A stretch of 45,295 nucleotides of DNA, from assembly GCA_944391745.1 (NCBI GenBank), contig CALXUS010000016.1, positions 1 through 45,295 on the forward strand. Reading direction: 5' to 3'. A program made the position numbers and the translations under genes. Positions 1 through 10,046 of the stretch are shown here, in pieces. The notes under the pieces are model-generated. The model did no database searches. It was not told the DNA's origin and worked only from the letters and a program-made list of their open reading frames with translations. Numbering within the stretch: the stretch's first letter is position 1; each line of letters begins with the position of its first letter. This DNA is from an uncultured Clostridia bacterium (GTDB lineage Bacteria > Bacillota > Clostridia > TANB77 > CAG-508).

Positions 1-82
1 ATAATATATCAAAATTTAAAAGAAAGGGATTAATCAATTAAATAGATTAATATTTCTATATAATTGATTATACGAGAGAAAA

Positions 83-973
83 ATGAATAAATTAATTGAT
101 TTACATATTCATACAAATAAATCTGATGGAGAATATAGCCCTAAGGAAATAATTGATGAGGCTTCAAATAATAATGTAAGTATTATATCAATTGCTGATC
201 ACGATACTATTGATGCTTATAATGATGAGCTATTTAATTATGCTAAAAGTAAAAAAATAACAATTATTCCAGCTGTTGAAATATCTACAAAAACTGAGAG
301 GGCTGGAATTCATGTATTAGGATATAATTTTGATTTAGAGAATGAAGAGTTTAGAGAAGCTTTATTTAACTTAAGAAATTCCAGACATAAGTATATGAAA
401 GATGTTTCTCAAAAGCTAAATGAACTTGGATATAGGGTAAATGTGGAGAAATTAGATAAAATAGATGCTGTTACTAAAGCTCATATAGCACAAGATATTG
501 TGGAGAATGAAGAAAATTATAGTATTTTAATGAAAGTATTTGGGCATATACCTAAAAGAGGAGATTTTATAGAAGCTATAATGAATGAAGGATGTCCTGC
601 TTATGTAAAAAAGCAAACCTATACACCTAAAGAAGCGGTTAAAGTTATAAGAAAAGCAGGAGGAAAAGCAGTTTTAGCACATCCTATATGTTATAAATAT
701 GAAGATGGATTTACTAATGAAGATATTGAAAATTTAGTTAATGATATGGAACCTGATGGTATAGAGGCATATTATGTTTATGTAGATAAAAATGATAACA
801 AGGTGAATGAAGCAAAATATTGGAGTGAGTTTGCTAAACTACATGGATTGTTTGCTACAATTGGTTCTGATTTTCATAATAAAAATGGGGTTCATAAAGA
901 GATTGGATTAATTGGAGAGGAAATTTTATTCCCAGAAAATGAGTTTAATAATTTGATGAAAAACATCTTATAA
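83..973 (+). CDS. PHP-domain phosphoesterase (TrpH/YciV-like)
   Basis: This protein is likely a cytoplasmic metal-dependent phosphoesterase of the PHP family; relatives include the 3',5'-nucleotide bisphosphate phosphatase / 5'-3' exonuclease RNase AM. Visible metal-site motifs are HIHTNKSDG (H8, H10, D15), ADHD (H40, D41), the glutamate in AVEIS (E66), LAHP (H200) and GSDFH (D263, H265), in the usual PHP order. The length of 296 residues fits the family. Only a weak GA-rich ribosome site (gagagaa) precedes the ATG. It ends about 40 bp before the hrcA promoter, so it is a separate unit from the heat-shock operon. The family call is firm; the substrate is inferred. Confidence 0.85.
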   Translation: MNKLIDLHIHTNKSDGEYSPKEIIDEASNNNVSIISIADHDTIDAYNDELFNYAKSKKITIIPAVEISTKTERAGIHVLGYNFDLENEEFREALFNLRNSRHKYMKDVSQKLNELGYRVNVEKLDKIDAVTKAHIAQDIVENEENYSILMKVFGHIPKRGDFIEAIMNEGCPAYVKKQTYTPKEAVKVIRKAGGKAVLAHPICYKYEDGFTNEDIENLVNDMEPDGIEAYYVYVDKNDNKVNEAKYWSEFAKLHGLFATIGSDFHNKNGVHKEIGLIGEEILFPENEFNNLMKNIL

Positions 974-1000
974 GCTTTCACAAAAAATTCACAAAAATAA

Positions 1001-1027
1001 TTAGCAATCTCTATTGACATTTGCTAA
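1001..1027 (+). promoter_or_regulatory. Second, degenerate CIRCE-like operator overlapping the -35 box
   Basis: TTAGCAATC, nine bases, then ATTTGCTAA: the same 9-9-9 geometry as a CIRCE operator. The left arm matches the consensus at 8 of 9 positions and the right arm at 6 of 9. It covers the TTGACA box of the hrcA promoter. HrcA binding here is inferred. Confidence 0.55.
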
Positions 1028-1042
1028 AAATGGATATAATAT
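1014..1042 (+). promoter_or_regulatory. SigA-type promoter of the hrcA-grpE-dnaK-dnaJ operon
   Basis: TTGACA at 1014-1019, a 17-base spacer and TAATAT at 1037-1042 (TATAAT also lies at 1035-1040). It is flanked by the two CIRCE-type inverted repeats, as expected for an HrcA-repressed heat-shock promoter. Confidence 0.75.
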
Positions 1043-1050
1043 ATATGAAG

Positions 1051-1077
1051 TTAGCAAACAAGTAATAAGAGTGCTAA
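1051..1077 (+). promoter_or_regulatory. CIRCE operator (HrcA binding site)
   Basis: TTAGCAAAC, nine bases, then GAGTGCTAA. The consensus is TTAGCACTC-N9-GAGTGCTAA; the right arm is perfect and the left arm matches 7 of 9. It lies just downstream of the -10 box and just before the hrcA ribosome site, the classical position for HrcA autorepression. Confidence 0.93.
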
Positions 1078-1093
1078 CAAGAGGTGGAAAATT

Positions 1094-2110
1094 TTGGAGT
1101 TAGATGATAGAAAAAAACGTATACTTCAAGCTATTGTAAATGAATATATTGATACAATAGAACCTGTAAGTTCAAGTAGTTTAATACAAAAATATGGACT
1201 TGATTGTAGTAGTGCAACAGTTAGAAATGAAATGGCTGAATTAGAGAAAACTGGCTACTTAGAGAAAACACATACTTCTAGTGGTAGAGTTCCATCTAAT
1301 AAAGGTTATAGATTTTATGTTGATAAGCTTTTAAATGATAAGGACTTAAATATTGAAGAAATTAAATATATTAATTCAAGACTTCAAAATAAAGTCAATC
1401 AGATGGAAGAGCTTACGAAAATAGCTACTAATACTATTTCAGAAGTTACACATTATACTACAGTTGCTATAGGGCCAAGTGCTAATAGGCAAAAAATTGA
1501 AGAAATTAAATTTGTTTTATTAGGTAGTAGAATGCTTATGGCGGTTATCCTTACTGATACAGGTACAATTAAAGAAACAATTATTAAATTTGAAAAAGAT
1601 ATAACTCAAGAACAAGTTGATACATTAAACATCATATTTAATAATAAGCTTAAAGGTCAGTTATTGACTATGATAGATAAACCTATGGAACAGTACATTA
1701 TGAGTGAAATGAATTATAGGATTGATGTTATTAAGCCAATAATTAATCAAATAACTAAGGCAATCAATGATGAAGAAAAAATTTATTTAAAAGGTGCTAA
1801 TAGAGCTTTTGAAAATCCTGAATTTAAAAGTTCTGAGTTTGCTAAAAGTTTTATGGATTTACTTGATAGTAAAAACTTGATACTTGATTTACTTGAGAAT
1901 AGTGAAGATTTTAAAGTTTATATAGGTAATGAAGTAAATGGATTAAAAGATTTTAGCATAGTTACTTTTAAAAATAAAGTTGCTGGTAAAGATTTAGGTA
2001 CAATAGGTATAATAGGACCTACAAGAATGGACTATTCAAAGGTTATATCAGTTATGAAATATATTAATAAAGAGTTGAATAAAGAACTTGGTAATGGAAA
2101 AGAGGGATAG
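1094..2110 (+). CDS. hrcA: Heat-inducible transcription repressor HrcA
   Basis: HrcA binds CIRCE operators and represses the chaperone operon; GroEL activity normally modulates it. The N-terminal winged helix spans about residues 1-75, with the typical stretches LQAIVNEYIDTIEPVSS and SSATVRNEMAELEKTGYLEK, followed by SSGRVPSNKGYRFYVD. The C-terminal GAF-like and dimerisation regions follow to residue 338, a normal family length. The start is a TTG with gaggtgg 7 bases upstream; no ATG fits the conserved N-terminus. It is the first gene of the operon, directly after the CIRCE, so it is autoregulated. The grpE GTG begins 2 bases after its stop, which suggests translational coupling. Confidence 0.96.
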   Translation: MELDDRKKRILQAIVNEYIDTIEPVSSSSLIQKYGLDCSSATVRNEMAELEKTGYLEKTHTSSGRVPSNKGYRFYVDKLLNDKDLNIEEIKYINSRLQNKVNQMEELTKIATNTISEVTHYTTVAIGPSANRQKIEEIKFVLLGSRMLMAVILTDTGTIKETIIKFEKDITQEQVDTLNIIFNNKLKGQLLTMIDKPMEQYIMSEMNYRIDVIKPIINQITKAINDEEKIYLKGANRAFENPEFKSSEFAKSFMDLLDSKNLILDLLENSEDFKVYIGNEVNGLKDFSIVTFKNKVAGKDLGTIGIIGPTRMDYSKVISVMKYINKELNKELGNGKEG

Positions 2111-2112
2111 AA

Positions 2113-2619
2113 GTGGAAGAAAATAAGGATAATGTTGAAAAGAAGGAAGAGCAAAATGTTGATGAAGTAAAAGCTCTTAAAGAAAAATTAGAAAAGCAGA
2201 AAAATGATTTAGAAGAAAAAGACGATAGAATTAAAAGACTTATGGCTGAATTTGAAAATTTCAAAAAAAGAAGTGATAAGGAAAGAACAGGATTGTATAA
2301 TTCAGTAATGGGTGATGTTATTACTTCTTTATTACCTGTTTTAGATAATCTTGAAAAGGCAGCCAAAACTGAAACAAAAGATGAACAATACAAAAATGGT
2401 ATTGAAATGGTTGTAAATCAATTTAAAGATGTACTTAAAGCAAATGGAGTTACTGAAATAGAAACTGTTGGAAAGAAGTTTGATCCATCACTTCATGAAG
2501 CTGTTAGCTTAGTTCAAGATGATAAGCTTGGTGAAAAAGAAATCAAAGAAGAATTTAGAAAAGGCTACATGATTGGTGACAAAGTTTTAAGACATTCATT
2601 AGTTGTTGTAGCAAATTAA
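2113..2619 (+). CDS. grpE: Nucleotide exchange factor GrpE
   Basis: GrpE is the cytoplasmic nucleotide exchange factor and thermosensor of DnaK. The first 50 or so residues are a charged Lys/Glu-rich coiled coil. The conserved core follows: RLMAEFENFKKRSDKE, then LLPVLDNLEKA, and the C-terminal beta domain with FDPSLHEAV and GYMIGDKVLRHSLVVV. At 168 residues it is complete. The start is GTG, with an AGAGGG ribosome site inside the end of hrcA. It is the second gene of the HrcA-controlled operon. Confidence 0.96.
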   Translation: MEENKDNVEKKEEQNVDEVKALKEKLEKQKNDLEEKDDRIKRLMAEFENFKKRSDKERTGLYNSVMGDVITSLLPVLDNLEKAAKTETKDEQYKNGIEMVVNQFKDVLKANGVTEIETVGKKFDPSLHEAVSLVQDDKLGEKEIKEEFRKGYMIGDKVLRHSLVVVAN

Positions 2620-2700
2620 TTAGAAGATATTTGGAAAATATGCTGTTATTAATTTTTTATTATTAATAAAATGTTAAGTTAATACTCAAAAGATAAATAA

Positions 2701-4599
<1,899 letters not shown>

Positions 4600-4608
4600 A
4601 TAAATTGA

Positions 4609-4637
4609 GCAAATAGCAGGCTTTGTCCTGCTTTTGC
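4609..4637 (+). other. dnaK-dnaJ intergenic hairpin
   Basis: gcaaa-t-agcagg, loop ctttgt, cctgct-tttgc: an eleven-pair stem with one bulge, not followed by a clean U tract. It may be a weak terminator or a processing/stability element that lowers dnaJ relative to dnaK. The function is inferred. Confidence 0.5.
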
Positions 4638-4680
4638 TTGCAAAATAATATGATTAGTTTGTTAGAAAGGAAATCAAGTT

Positions 4681-5850
4681 ATGGCAGATAAAGACTATTA
4701 TGCGATTTTAGGCGTTGACAAAAATGCAACTGACGATGAAATAAAAAAAGCATATAGAAAAATGGCAAAAAAATGGCATCCAGATGCTAACCCAGATAAT
4801 AGAAAAGAAGCAGAAGAAAAATTCAAAGAAGTTGGAGAAGCTTATGCTACTCTTTCTGACCCTCAAAAAAGAAAAATGTACGACCAATTTGGTACTGCAG
4901 GAGCAAATGGAAGTTATAGTGGTGGCTTCAATGGTTTTAACGGCTTTAATGGATTTAATGGTGGTACATATTATTCAACAGGTGGTTTTGGATTTGATGA
5001 TATGGTTGATGATTTTGTATCTTCTATATTTGGTGGTGGATTTGGAAGAAGTTCAAGAACTGCTACTAAAACAGGACCAAGAAAAGGCAATGATTTAAGA
5101 TATAATTTAGATGTTACATTTGAAGAGTCTTATACTGGTACTAAAAAAGAAATTGTTATTAATAAGAATGTAAAATGTGATACCTGTCATGGAACTGGTG
5201 CTAAACCAGGTACTAGTGTTCAAACTTGTAGTGTTTGCCACGGAACAGGAAAGGTAAAAAAAGCACAATCTTTAGCTGGATTTGCAACTATTCAAACTGT
5301 TGTAACTTGTGAAAATTGTAGAGGTACAGGTAAAGTTATACCTAATCCCTGTGAAACTTGTAAAGGTAAAGGAACTGTTAGAAAACAAGTTACATTAAAT
5401 GTAGATATTCCAGCTGGGATAGATGATGGTCAAACTTTAGTTGTTCAAGGAAAAGGTGAACCAGGAGTAAATGGTGGAGAATATGGTGACTTATATATTA
5501 ATGTACGAGTAAAGAAGAGTAGTATTTTTACGCGTAATGGTGATAATATAGAGTGCACAATTCCTGTAACTATAACTCAAGCAACCTTAGGTGCAAATAT
5601 AAAAGTACCAACTGTGGGTGGTGAAGAAGAAGAATTTGCTATACCAGAAGGAACGCAAAGTGGTACAAAGTTTACTCTAAAAAATAAAGGATTTAAAAAA
5701 TTGCATAGTAATTCTTCGGGAGATTTGATTTTTACAGTTAGTGTTCAAATTCCTAAGAAATTAACAAAGGAGCAAAGAGCGTTGTTTGTTGAACTTGCTA
5801 AAACTATGAATGAACAACCACCGGCAAAAAAGCGCGGAATTTTTGGATAA
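4681..5850 (+). CDS. dnaJ: Co-chaperone DnaJ (Hsp40, type I)
   Basis: DnaJ stimulates DnaK ATPase and delivers unfolded clients. The J domain (1-70) carries HPD at 33-35. A Gly/Phe/Asn-rich linker (about 75-120) contains a run of NGF repeats. Four CxxCxGxG zinc motifs follow at about 165-225 ([32 protein letters not shown]), then two client-binding beta domains. At 389 residues it is full length. Near its end an arginine is written CGC directly before GGA, so R-G is encoded here without CGG. A clear terminator follows. Confidence 0.97.
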   Translation: MADKDYYAILGVDKNATDDEIKKAYRKMAKKWHPDANPDNRKEAEEKFKEVGEAYATLSDPQKRKMYDQFGTAGANGSYSGGFNGFNGFNGFNGGTYYSTGGFGFDDMVDDFVSSIFGGGFGRSSRTATKTGPRKGNDLRYNLDVTFEESYTGTKKEIVINKNVKCDTCHGTGAKPGTSVQTCSVCHGTGKVKKAQSLAGFATIQTVVTCENCRGTGKVIPNPCETCKGKGTVRKQVTLNVDIPAGIDDGQTLVVQGKGEPGVNGGEYGDLYINVRVKKSSIFTRNGDNIECTIPVTITQATLGANIKVPTVGGEEEEFAIPEGTQSGTKFTLKNKGFKKLHSNSSGDLIFTVSVQIPKKLTKEQRALFVELAKTMNEQPPAKKRGIFG

Positions 5851-5860
5851 AAGTATAGAA

Positions 5861-5887
5861 GCCACTCTAATTAAGAGTGACTTTTTC
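5861..5887 (+). terminator. Rho-independent terminator of the dnaK operon
   Basis: CACTCT (5863-5868), short loop, AGAGTG (5874-5879), closed by an outer G-C pair and followed by TTTTT. Confidence 0.85.
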
Positions 5888-6069
5888 GTATTATTTTTTA
5901 TAAAAAAAATACTAGTAATTTATAGAAATAAAAATAAAAAAATCTTGAATAATTTACATATTATGTGATATCATTAATATGTAAATTTTTTTATTAAATG
6001 GGAAAAAAATATATTTAAAGGTTTATAGATTATTCCTAAAAATCTAAATATTTTATTTAAGGAAATGAA

Positions 6070-6300
6070 ATGAGAAACGAAAGAGGAATCACACTTGTGG
6101 CACTTATTATTACTGTAATAGTAATGCTAATACTTACAGGAGTAGCGGTATATAATGGATTATATAATGATGGGGGATTAGTTAATGTAGTAAAAAACGA
6201 AACTTCAAATCAACAAGAAATGGTAAATAAAGAGAATGAAAAAAGAAATACAGTTTTGCAAGATATAGAAGAGGAATGGGGAATAAGTTTTAATGTATAA
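6070..6300 (+). CDS. Small prepilin-like protein with class III-type leader
   Basis: A 76-residue protein beginning MRNERGITLVALIITVIVMLIL: a short basic leader, Gly6, then a hydrophobic helix of about 20 residues, as in prepilin-type N-terminal cleavage/methylation domains. The Glu5 of true pilins is replaced, as is common in this leader group. The rest is a short, polar, Glu/Asn-rich helix without a globular domain. AAGGAA precedes the ATG. The reading frame overlaps the start of rsmE by 8 bp, which implies translational coupling. It sits where prmA is usually found between dnaJ and rsmE. Its leader resembles that of the repeat protein at 18937. The function is unknown. Confidence 0.7.
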   Translation: MRNERGITLVALIITVIVMLILTGVAVYNGLYNDGGLVNVVKNETSNQQEMVNKENEKRNTVLQDIEEEWGISFNV

Positions 6301-7027
6301 ATTTTTTGTTAATAATAATCAAATTGATGATGGTGTAATAAAAATAATAGGTGAAGACTATAATCATATAGTTAATGTTCTGAGAATGAAAAATGGTGAC
6401 GAAATATTAGTATCAAATAAACAAACTTATGAAACTTATAATTGTAAGATTACTAAAATAACTGAAAATGAAGTTGTATGCATTATAAATAATAAGTTGG
6501 AAGATAGTTCTGAGCTAGTAGTTGAAGTGGATTTATATCAAGGGCTTCCAAAAGCAGATAAGTTTGAATTTATTATTCAGAAAGCGGTTGAATTAGGGGT
6601 TCACCAAATTACCCCAGTTAATATGAAGTATTGTATAGCAAAAATAAAGGATGAAGAAAAGAAAAATGCGAGATGGAATAAAATATCAGAAGTTGCATCT
6701 AAACAGAGTAAAAGAGACATCATTCCTAAAATTACTTTTTCTATGGATTTTAAAAATCTAGATAATATTTTGAAAGACTATGATTTAGTTGTAGTTGCTT
6801 ATGAAAATGAAGATAAAACGTCTATAAGGAAAATTCTTGAGAGCAATAAGAAAGCTCGAAAGATTGCTTTGATAATTGGACCTGAAGGAGGTTTAAGCAA
6901 GGAAGAAATAAATCATTTAGACGAAATTGGAGCAAAGACGGTGACTTTAGGAAAAAGAATTTTGAGAACTGAAACAGCACCAATTGCTGCATTAAGTATG
7001 ATTATTTATGAATACGAACTTAACTAA
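6293..7027 (+). CDS. rsmE: 16S rRNA (uracil1498-N3)-methyltransferase RsmE
   Basis: RsmE is a SPOUT-class methyltransferase that methylates U1498 of 16S rRNA. It has the N-terminal PUA-like part (NHIVNVLRMKNGDEI), the middle motif DLYQGLPKADKFEFIIQKAVELGV, and the C-terminal knot with IIGPEGGLSKEE (from about residue 194) and TLGKRILRTETAPIAAL. At 244 residues it is full length. It starts inside the end of the 76-residue gene and probably relies on re-initiation there. Its position downstream of dnaJ is standard for Bacillota. Confidence 0.95.
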   Translation: MYKFFVNNNQIDDGVIKIIGEDYNHIVNVLRMKNGDEILVSNKQTYETYNCKITKITENEVVCIINNKLEDSSELVVEVDLYQGLPKADKFEFIIQKAVELGVHQITPVNMKYCIAKIKDEEKKNARWNKISEVASKQSKRDIIPKITFSMDFKNLDNILKDYDLVVVAYENEDKTSIRKILESNKKARKIALIIGPEGGLSKEEINHLDEIGAKTVTLGKRILRTETAPIAALSMIIYEYELN

Positions 7028-7050
7028 AATCTTGAAAGGAAGAAAATAAT

Positions 7051-8187
7051 ATGAGAAAAGCAAGTGCAAAGAGTGAAGATATAAATAAAGAAAATGTCGA
7101 GAATATAAAAGAGATTGATAAGAATGAAAAAGTTAGTGAAAAGAAGCAAACTACCACAGCTAAGAAATCTGAAACAACTAAAAAGAAAAGTTCTTCTACT
7201 AAAAAAACATCTAGTGCAGCAGAAAAGAAATCTGCTCCAAAAAAAGAAGAAGATAAGACTACTGCGGTTAAGAAAACTAAAAGTACAACTAAAAAGAAAA
7301 CCGAGGATTTAGAAGAAAATAAAGAAACTGTAGCTAATTTAGCTAAAAGTAAGGCTACAACAAAGGTGGCTGATAGTAAGGCAAAAACTCCTAAAAAGGC
7401 TACTACTAAAACTGCTTCTAAAACAAGTAAAAGTGATTTAGCCAAAGAAAAATCTGAAGATATAAAGGAAGTTGTGAAAATAGAAATTCCTGAGGAAACT
7501 ACTGAAACTAAGATCGATACAAATACAGAAAAATTAAAAAATAATACAGTAAACAATAATGTATTTAATGCTCAAAAAAATAAACCAGAAGAAAAATTGC
7601 AAGATCCAAGTTTAATTGATAAGGGAGCACCTTATTTTATACCTAATACTTATGTACAAATATCTCAGGAAGCAAAGGAAAATCAAGAAATAGAAAATAA
7701 AAAGAATAATGCATTATTAAAAAATGAAGATATAAATGTAGATAAGCTTAATACAATTAAAGATGAAATAAAGAAGAGCAAAAAGGCATCTAAAGAAAAG
7801 GTTAAGAATTCTTCATTTAGAAAAAAGATACAAAGAAATTTATTAATTTGTATTATAGTTACATTATATTTTATTTTCATTGATTTAGGAATAAATTCTA
7901 TTCCTGTAACTGTTTATATGGTAGATTTAAAAACATTCACAATATTTATAGCAATTATAGCAATAGTTATTTTTGAAAAAGCATATAAAAAGTCTGATGG
8001 CTCAATAGCAACACATGGAATTGAAATGTCGCTAATAGGAGTAGAAACATTATTGTTATTGCAATTATATGCAGTTGGTTATGAATTCTTTAATTATGTA
8101 TTATTAGGAATAACTTTAGGAATGATAGTATATTATTTAGTAAAATGCTTAATAATTTATATAAGATATAAAGTTTCTGGAAAATAA
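7051..8187 (+). CDS. Lysine-rich membrane protein of unknown function
   Basis: I do not recognise this gene. The first 250 or so residues are low-complexity Lys/Ser/Thr/Glu, with many KKS, TTKK and KTASK tracts similar to histone H1-like tails, and are presumably disordered and cytoplasmic. From about residue 257 there are four hydrophobic segments, separated by short basic or polar turns, ending at residue 378. A GAAAGGAAG ribosome site precedes the ATG; the gene is 23 bp after rsmE, so probably in the same transcript. A polycation anchored to the membrane could interact with nucleic acid or acidic envelope polymers, but that is speculation. Confidence 0.65.
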   Translation: MRKASAKSEDINKENVENIKEIDKNEKVSEKKQTTTAKKSETTKKKSSSTKKTSSAAEKKSAPKKEEDKTTAVKKTKSTTKKKTEDLEENKETVANLAKSKATTKVADSKAKTPKKATTKTASKTSKSDLAKEKSEDIKEVVKIEIPEETTETKIDTNTEKLKNNTVNNNVFNAQKNKPEEKLQDPSLIDKGAPYFIPNTYVQISQEAKENQEIENKKNNALLKNEDINVDKLNTIKDEIKKSKKASKEKVKNSSFRKKIQRNLLICIIVTLYFIFIDLGINSIPVTVYMVDLKTFTIFIAIIAIVIFEKAYKKSDGSIATHGIEMSLIGVETLLLLQLYAVGYEFFNYVLLGITLGMIVYYLVKCLIIYIRYKVSGK

Positions 8188-8346
8188 ATTTTATGTAAAA
8201 TTTGCTAAAAAACATTTAAAATACTAGACTTATTTAAATAATTGTAGTAAAATAGATAGTATAACTATTTAAGAGATGCTTAAAATTGGATTTAAATATT
8301 TTATGAAGGGAGGATATCTAATTTTTAAAATTAGATTAAAAGTAAA

Positions 8347-8652
8347 ATGTTAGTAAAACCAACAGTACCAGAATTATTAAAAGAATCAAAAAAGAATAGA
8401 TATAGCTTAGTAATAGCTACAGCTAAAAGGGCTAGACAAATAGCAAAGGGAAGTAAACCATTAACAGATGATGATGATATTTCTCCTGTAACTTTAGCCG
8501 CTGATGAAATTGGCGAAGGAAAAGTTACTATATTTGATGAAGACCAATGGAAGGTTGAAGAAGAAAGATTAAAAGAAGAAGCTCAAGAAAAAGAAAATGC
8601 AGCTAAAGAAAACCAAGACAGTGAATCTGAAAAAGAAAGTTCAGAAAAATAA
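8347..8652 (+). CDS. rpoZ: DNA-directed RNA polymerase omega subunit
   Basis: RpoZ stabilises the beta' subunit during RNA polymerase assembly. The core motif NRYSLVIATAKRARQIA is diagnostic, followed by PVTLAADEIGEGKV. The C-terminal third is a charged Glu/Lys tail, giving 101 residues. It is preceded by gggagg and a short hairpin formed by aatttt and aaaatt. In many Bacillota rpoZ follows gmk; here no gmk is visible, and a CMP-kinase-like gene lies 29 bp downstream instead. Confidence 0.92.
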   Translation: MLVKPTVPELLKESKKNRYSLVIATAKRARQIAKGSKPLTDDDDISPVTLAADEIGEGKVTIFDEDQWKVEEERLKEEAQEKENAAKENQDSESEKESSEK

Positions 8653-8681
8653 TTAATTTATGATAAATAAGAGGGGATATA

Positions 8682-9242
8682 ATGGAGAAAAAACATATAA
8701 TTTCTTTAACTGGTGATTTGGCAAGTGGTAAAGGAGAAACTTCTAGGATATTAATTGAAAAATTAGGATATGGAATTTATAGAAATGGACAATACTTTAG
8801 AAAACTTGCTAAAGAAATGAATATGAGCGTTACAGAATTCAATATTTATGTTGAAAAACATCCAGAAATAGATAAACAAATAGAGAATAGTGCTGCTGAA
8901 TATGCTAAATCTAATGATAATTTTATTATTGATGCTAGACTTGGATGGTATGCAGTACCACAATCTTTTAAAGTTTATTTGAAAGTTGATATTGATGTTG
9001 CAGCTAAAAGAGCTTTCAATGATCCTGATAGAAAGGATACAGAAAGTTTTGAAACTCTTGAAGAACAAAAGCAAGATATGATAAAAAGATGCAATCTTGA
9101 AAAAGAAAGATATTTCAAATTATATGGAATTAGACAAGGAGATATTTCTAACTATGATTTAATAGTTGATACGACTTTCAAAACACCTGAAGAAGTAGCA
9201 GATACTATTATTAGTGAATATAAAAATTGGTTAAATAGATAA
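8682..9242 (+). CDS. Cytidylate kinase-like P-loop kinase
   Basis: Probably a nucleoside monophosphate kinase resembling the archaeal-type (d)CMP kinase. The P-loop is GDLASGKGE near residues 11-19. It is followed by the NMP-binding pattern NGQYFRKLAKEMNMSVTEFNIYVE and HPEIDKQIE, then FIIDARLGWY, and a lid-like part around RAFNDPDRKDTESFE. At 186 residues it fits that family. A gaggggat ribosome site precedes the ATG. Placement beside rpoZ parallels the usual gmk-rpoZ linkage, so a GMP- or CMP-kinase role is plausible. The exact substrate is not determined from sequence. Confidence 0.75.
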   Translation: MEKKHIISLTGDLASGKGETSRILIEKLGYGIYRNGQYFRKLAKEMNMSVTEFNIYVEKHPEIDKQIENSAAEYAKSNDNFIIDARLGWYAVPQSFKVYLKVDIDVAAKRAFNDPDRKDTESFETLEEQKQDMIKRCNLEKERYFKLYGIRQGDISNYDLIVDTTFKTPEEVADTIISEYKNWLNR

Positions 9243-9249
9243 TGAAAAA

Positions 9250-9291
9250 TAAGAGGGGGATTAAAAATTATTCCGCCTTTTATTTTTTTTT
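9250..9291 (+). terminator. Terminator after the kinase gene
   Basis: aagaggggg and ccgcctttt form an imperfect nine-pair stem (one wobble, one mismatch), ending in a run of eight T. Confidence 0.65.
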
Positions 9292-9308
9292 CAAAAAAGG
9301 AGAAAAAT

Positions 9309-9942
9309 ATGAAAATAAAAAAGATATTACTAGGAGATTTGAATTATCCTTTCTATTTATCACAAATAAAGAATCCTCCATCTAGATTATATGTTATAGG
9401 AAACGAAGAAATTTTAAGAGAAAGAAGTATGGCTATAGTAGGATGCAGAGAATGTAGTAATTATGGTAAAAAAATTGCAAGTACGATTGCATATAATTTG
9501 GGAATAAATAATATAATTACTGTAAGTGGGCTTGCAAAAGGAATTGATACTTTTTGCCATAAGCGGAACTTTAAAAGCTAAGGCTAGAACAATAGCTGTT
9601 GTAGCACATGGATTAGATATGATTTATCCGAAAGAGAATAGAAATTTAGCTATTGACATACTAAGTAATGGAGGAGCTATAGTTAGTGAATATGATATAG
9701 GAGAAAAGCCTCAAAAGCAGAATTTCCCTGCTAGAAATAGGATAATTAGTGGACTTGCTGAAGACACAATTGTTGTTGAAGCTAAAAAACATAGCGGCTC
9801 ACTAATTACAGCAAATTTTGCTCTTGAACAAAATAGAAATGTATATGCTGTACCTGGAAATATTTATAGTAAAAATTCTGAAGGAACGAATGATCTTATA
9901 AAGCAAGGAGCTATACCTATAACAATGTGCAAATACCTATAA
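9309..9942 (+). CDS. dprA: DNA processing protein DprA, interrupted by +1 frameshift at CGG
   Basis: DprA loads RecA onto incoming single-stranded DNA during transformation. The Rossmann-like core is complete when two frames are joined: SMAIVGCRECSNYG and TVSGLAKGIDTFCHK in the first, then GTLKAKARTIAVVAHGLD, NFPARNRIISGL and HSGSLITANFALEQ in the second. The break is at C9564: AAG CGG in the first frame, AAG-(C)-GGA in the joined one. Skipping this C gives HKGTL, exactly the spacing of DprA homologues (H-x-G-A-L). The joined product is 210 residues, a minimal DprA lacking the N-terminal SAM-like and C-terminal winged-helix extensions. Without the shift, translation stops after RNFKS, giving 90 residues. 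AAAGGAG precedes the ATG. Confidence 0.88.
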
Positions 9943-10046
9943 ATAGTGCTAATTTTAGAATATAAAATTATTGGTCAAATCATTGTATTATTTTTAAATA
10001 TGTAATATAATATTGTTCAAGTAGTTTTGTCTAAGGAGGGTAGTAA

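Noticed and set aside
7020..7556. Minus-strand ORF opposite the lysine-rich gene
   Set aside because: Ser/Phe/Leu/Val-rich shadow of Lys/Thr-rich codons, with no start context.
9550..9570. prfB-like programmed frameshift in dprA
   Set aside because: There is no stop codon at the shift site, no CTT slippery codon and no Shine-Dalgarno-like stimulator just upstream.
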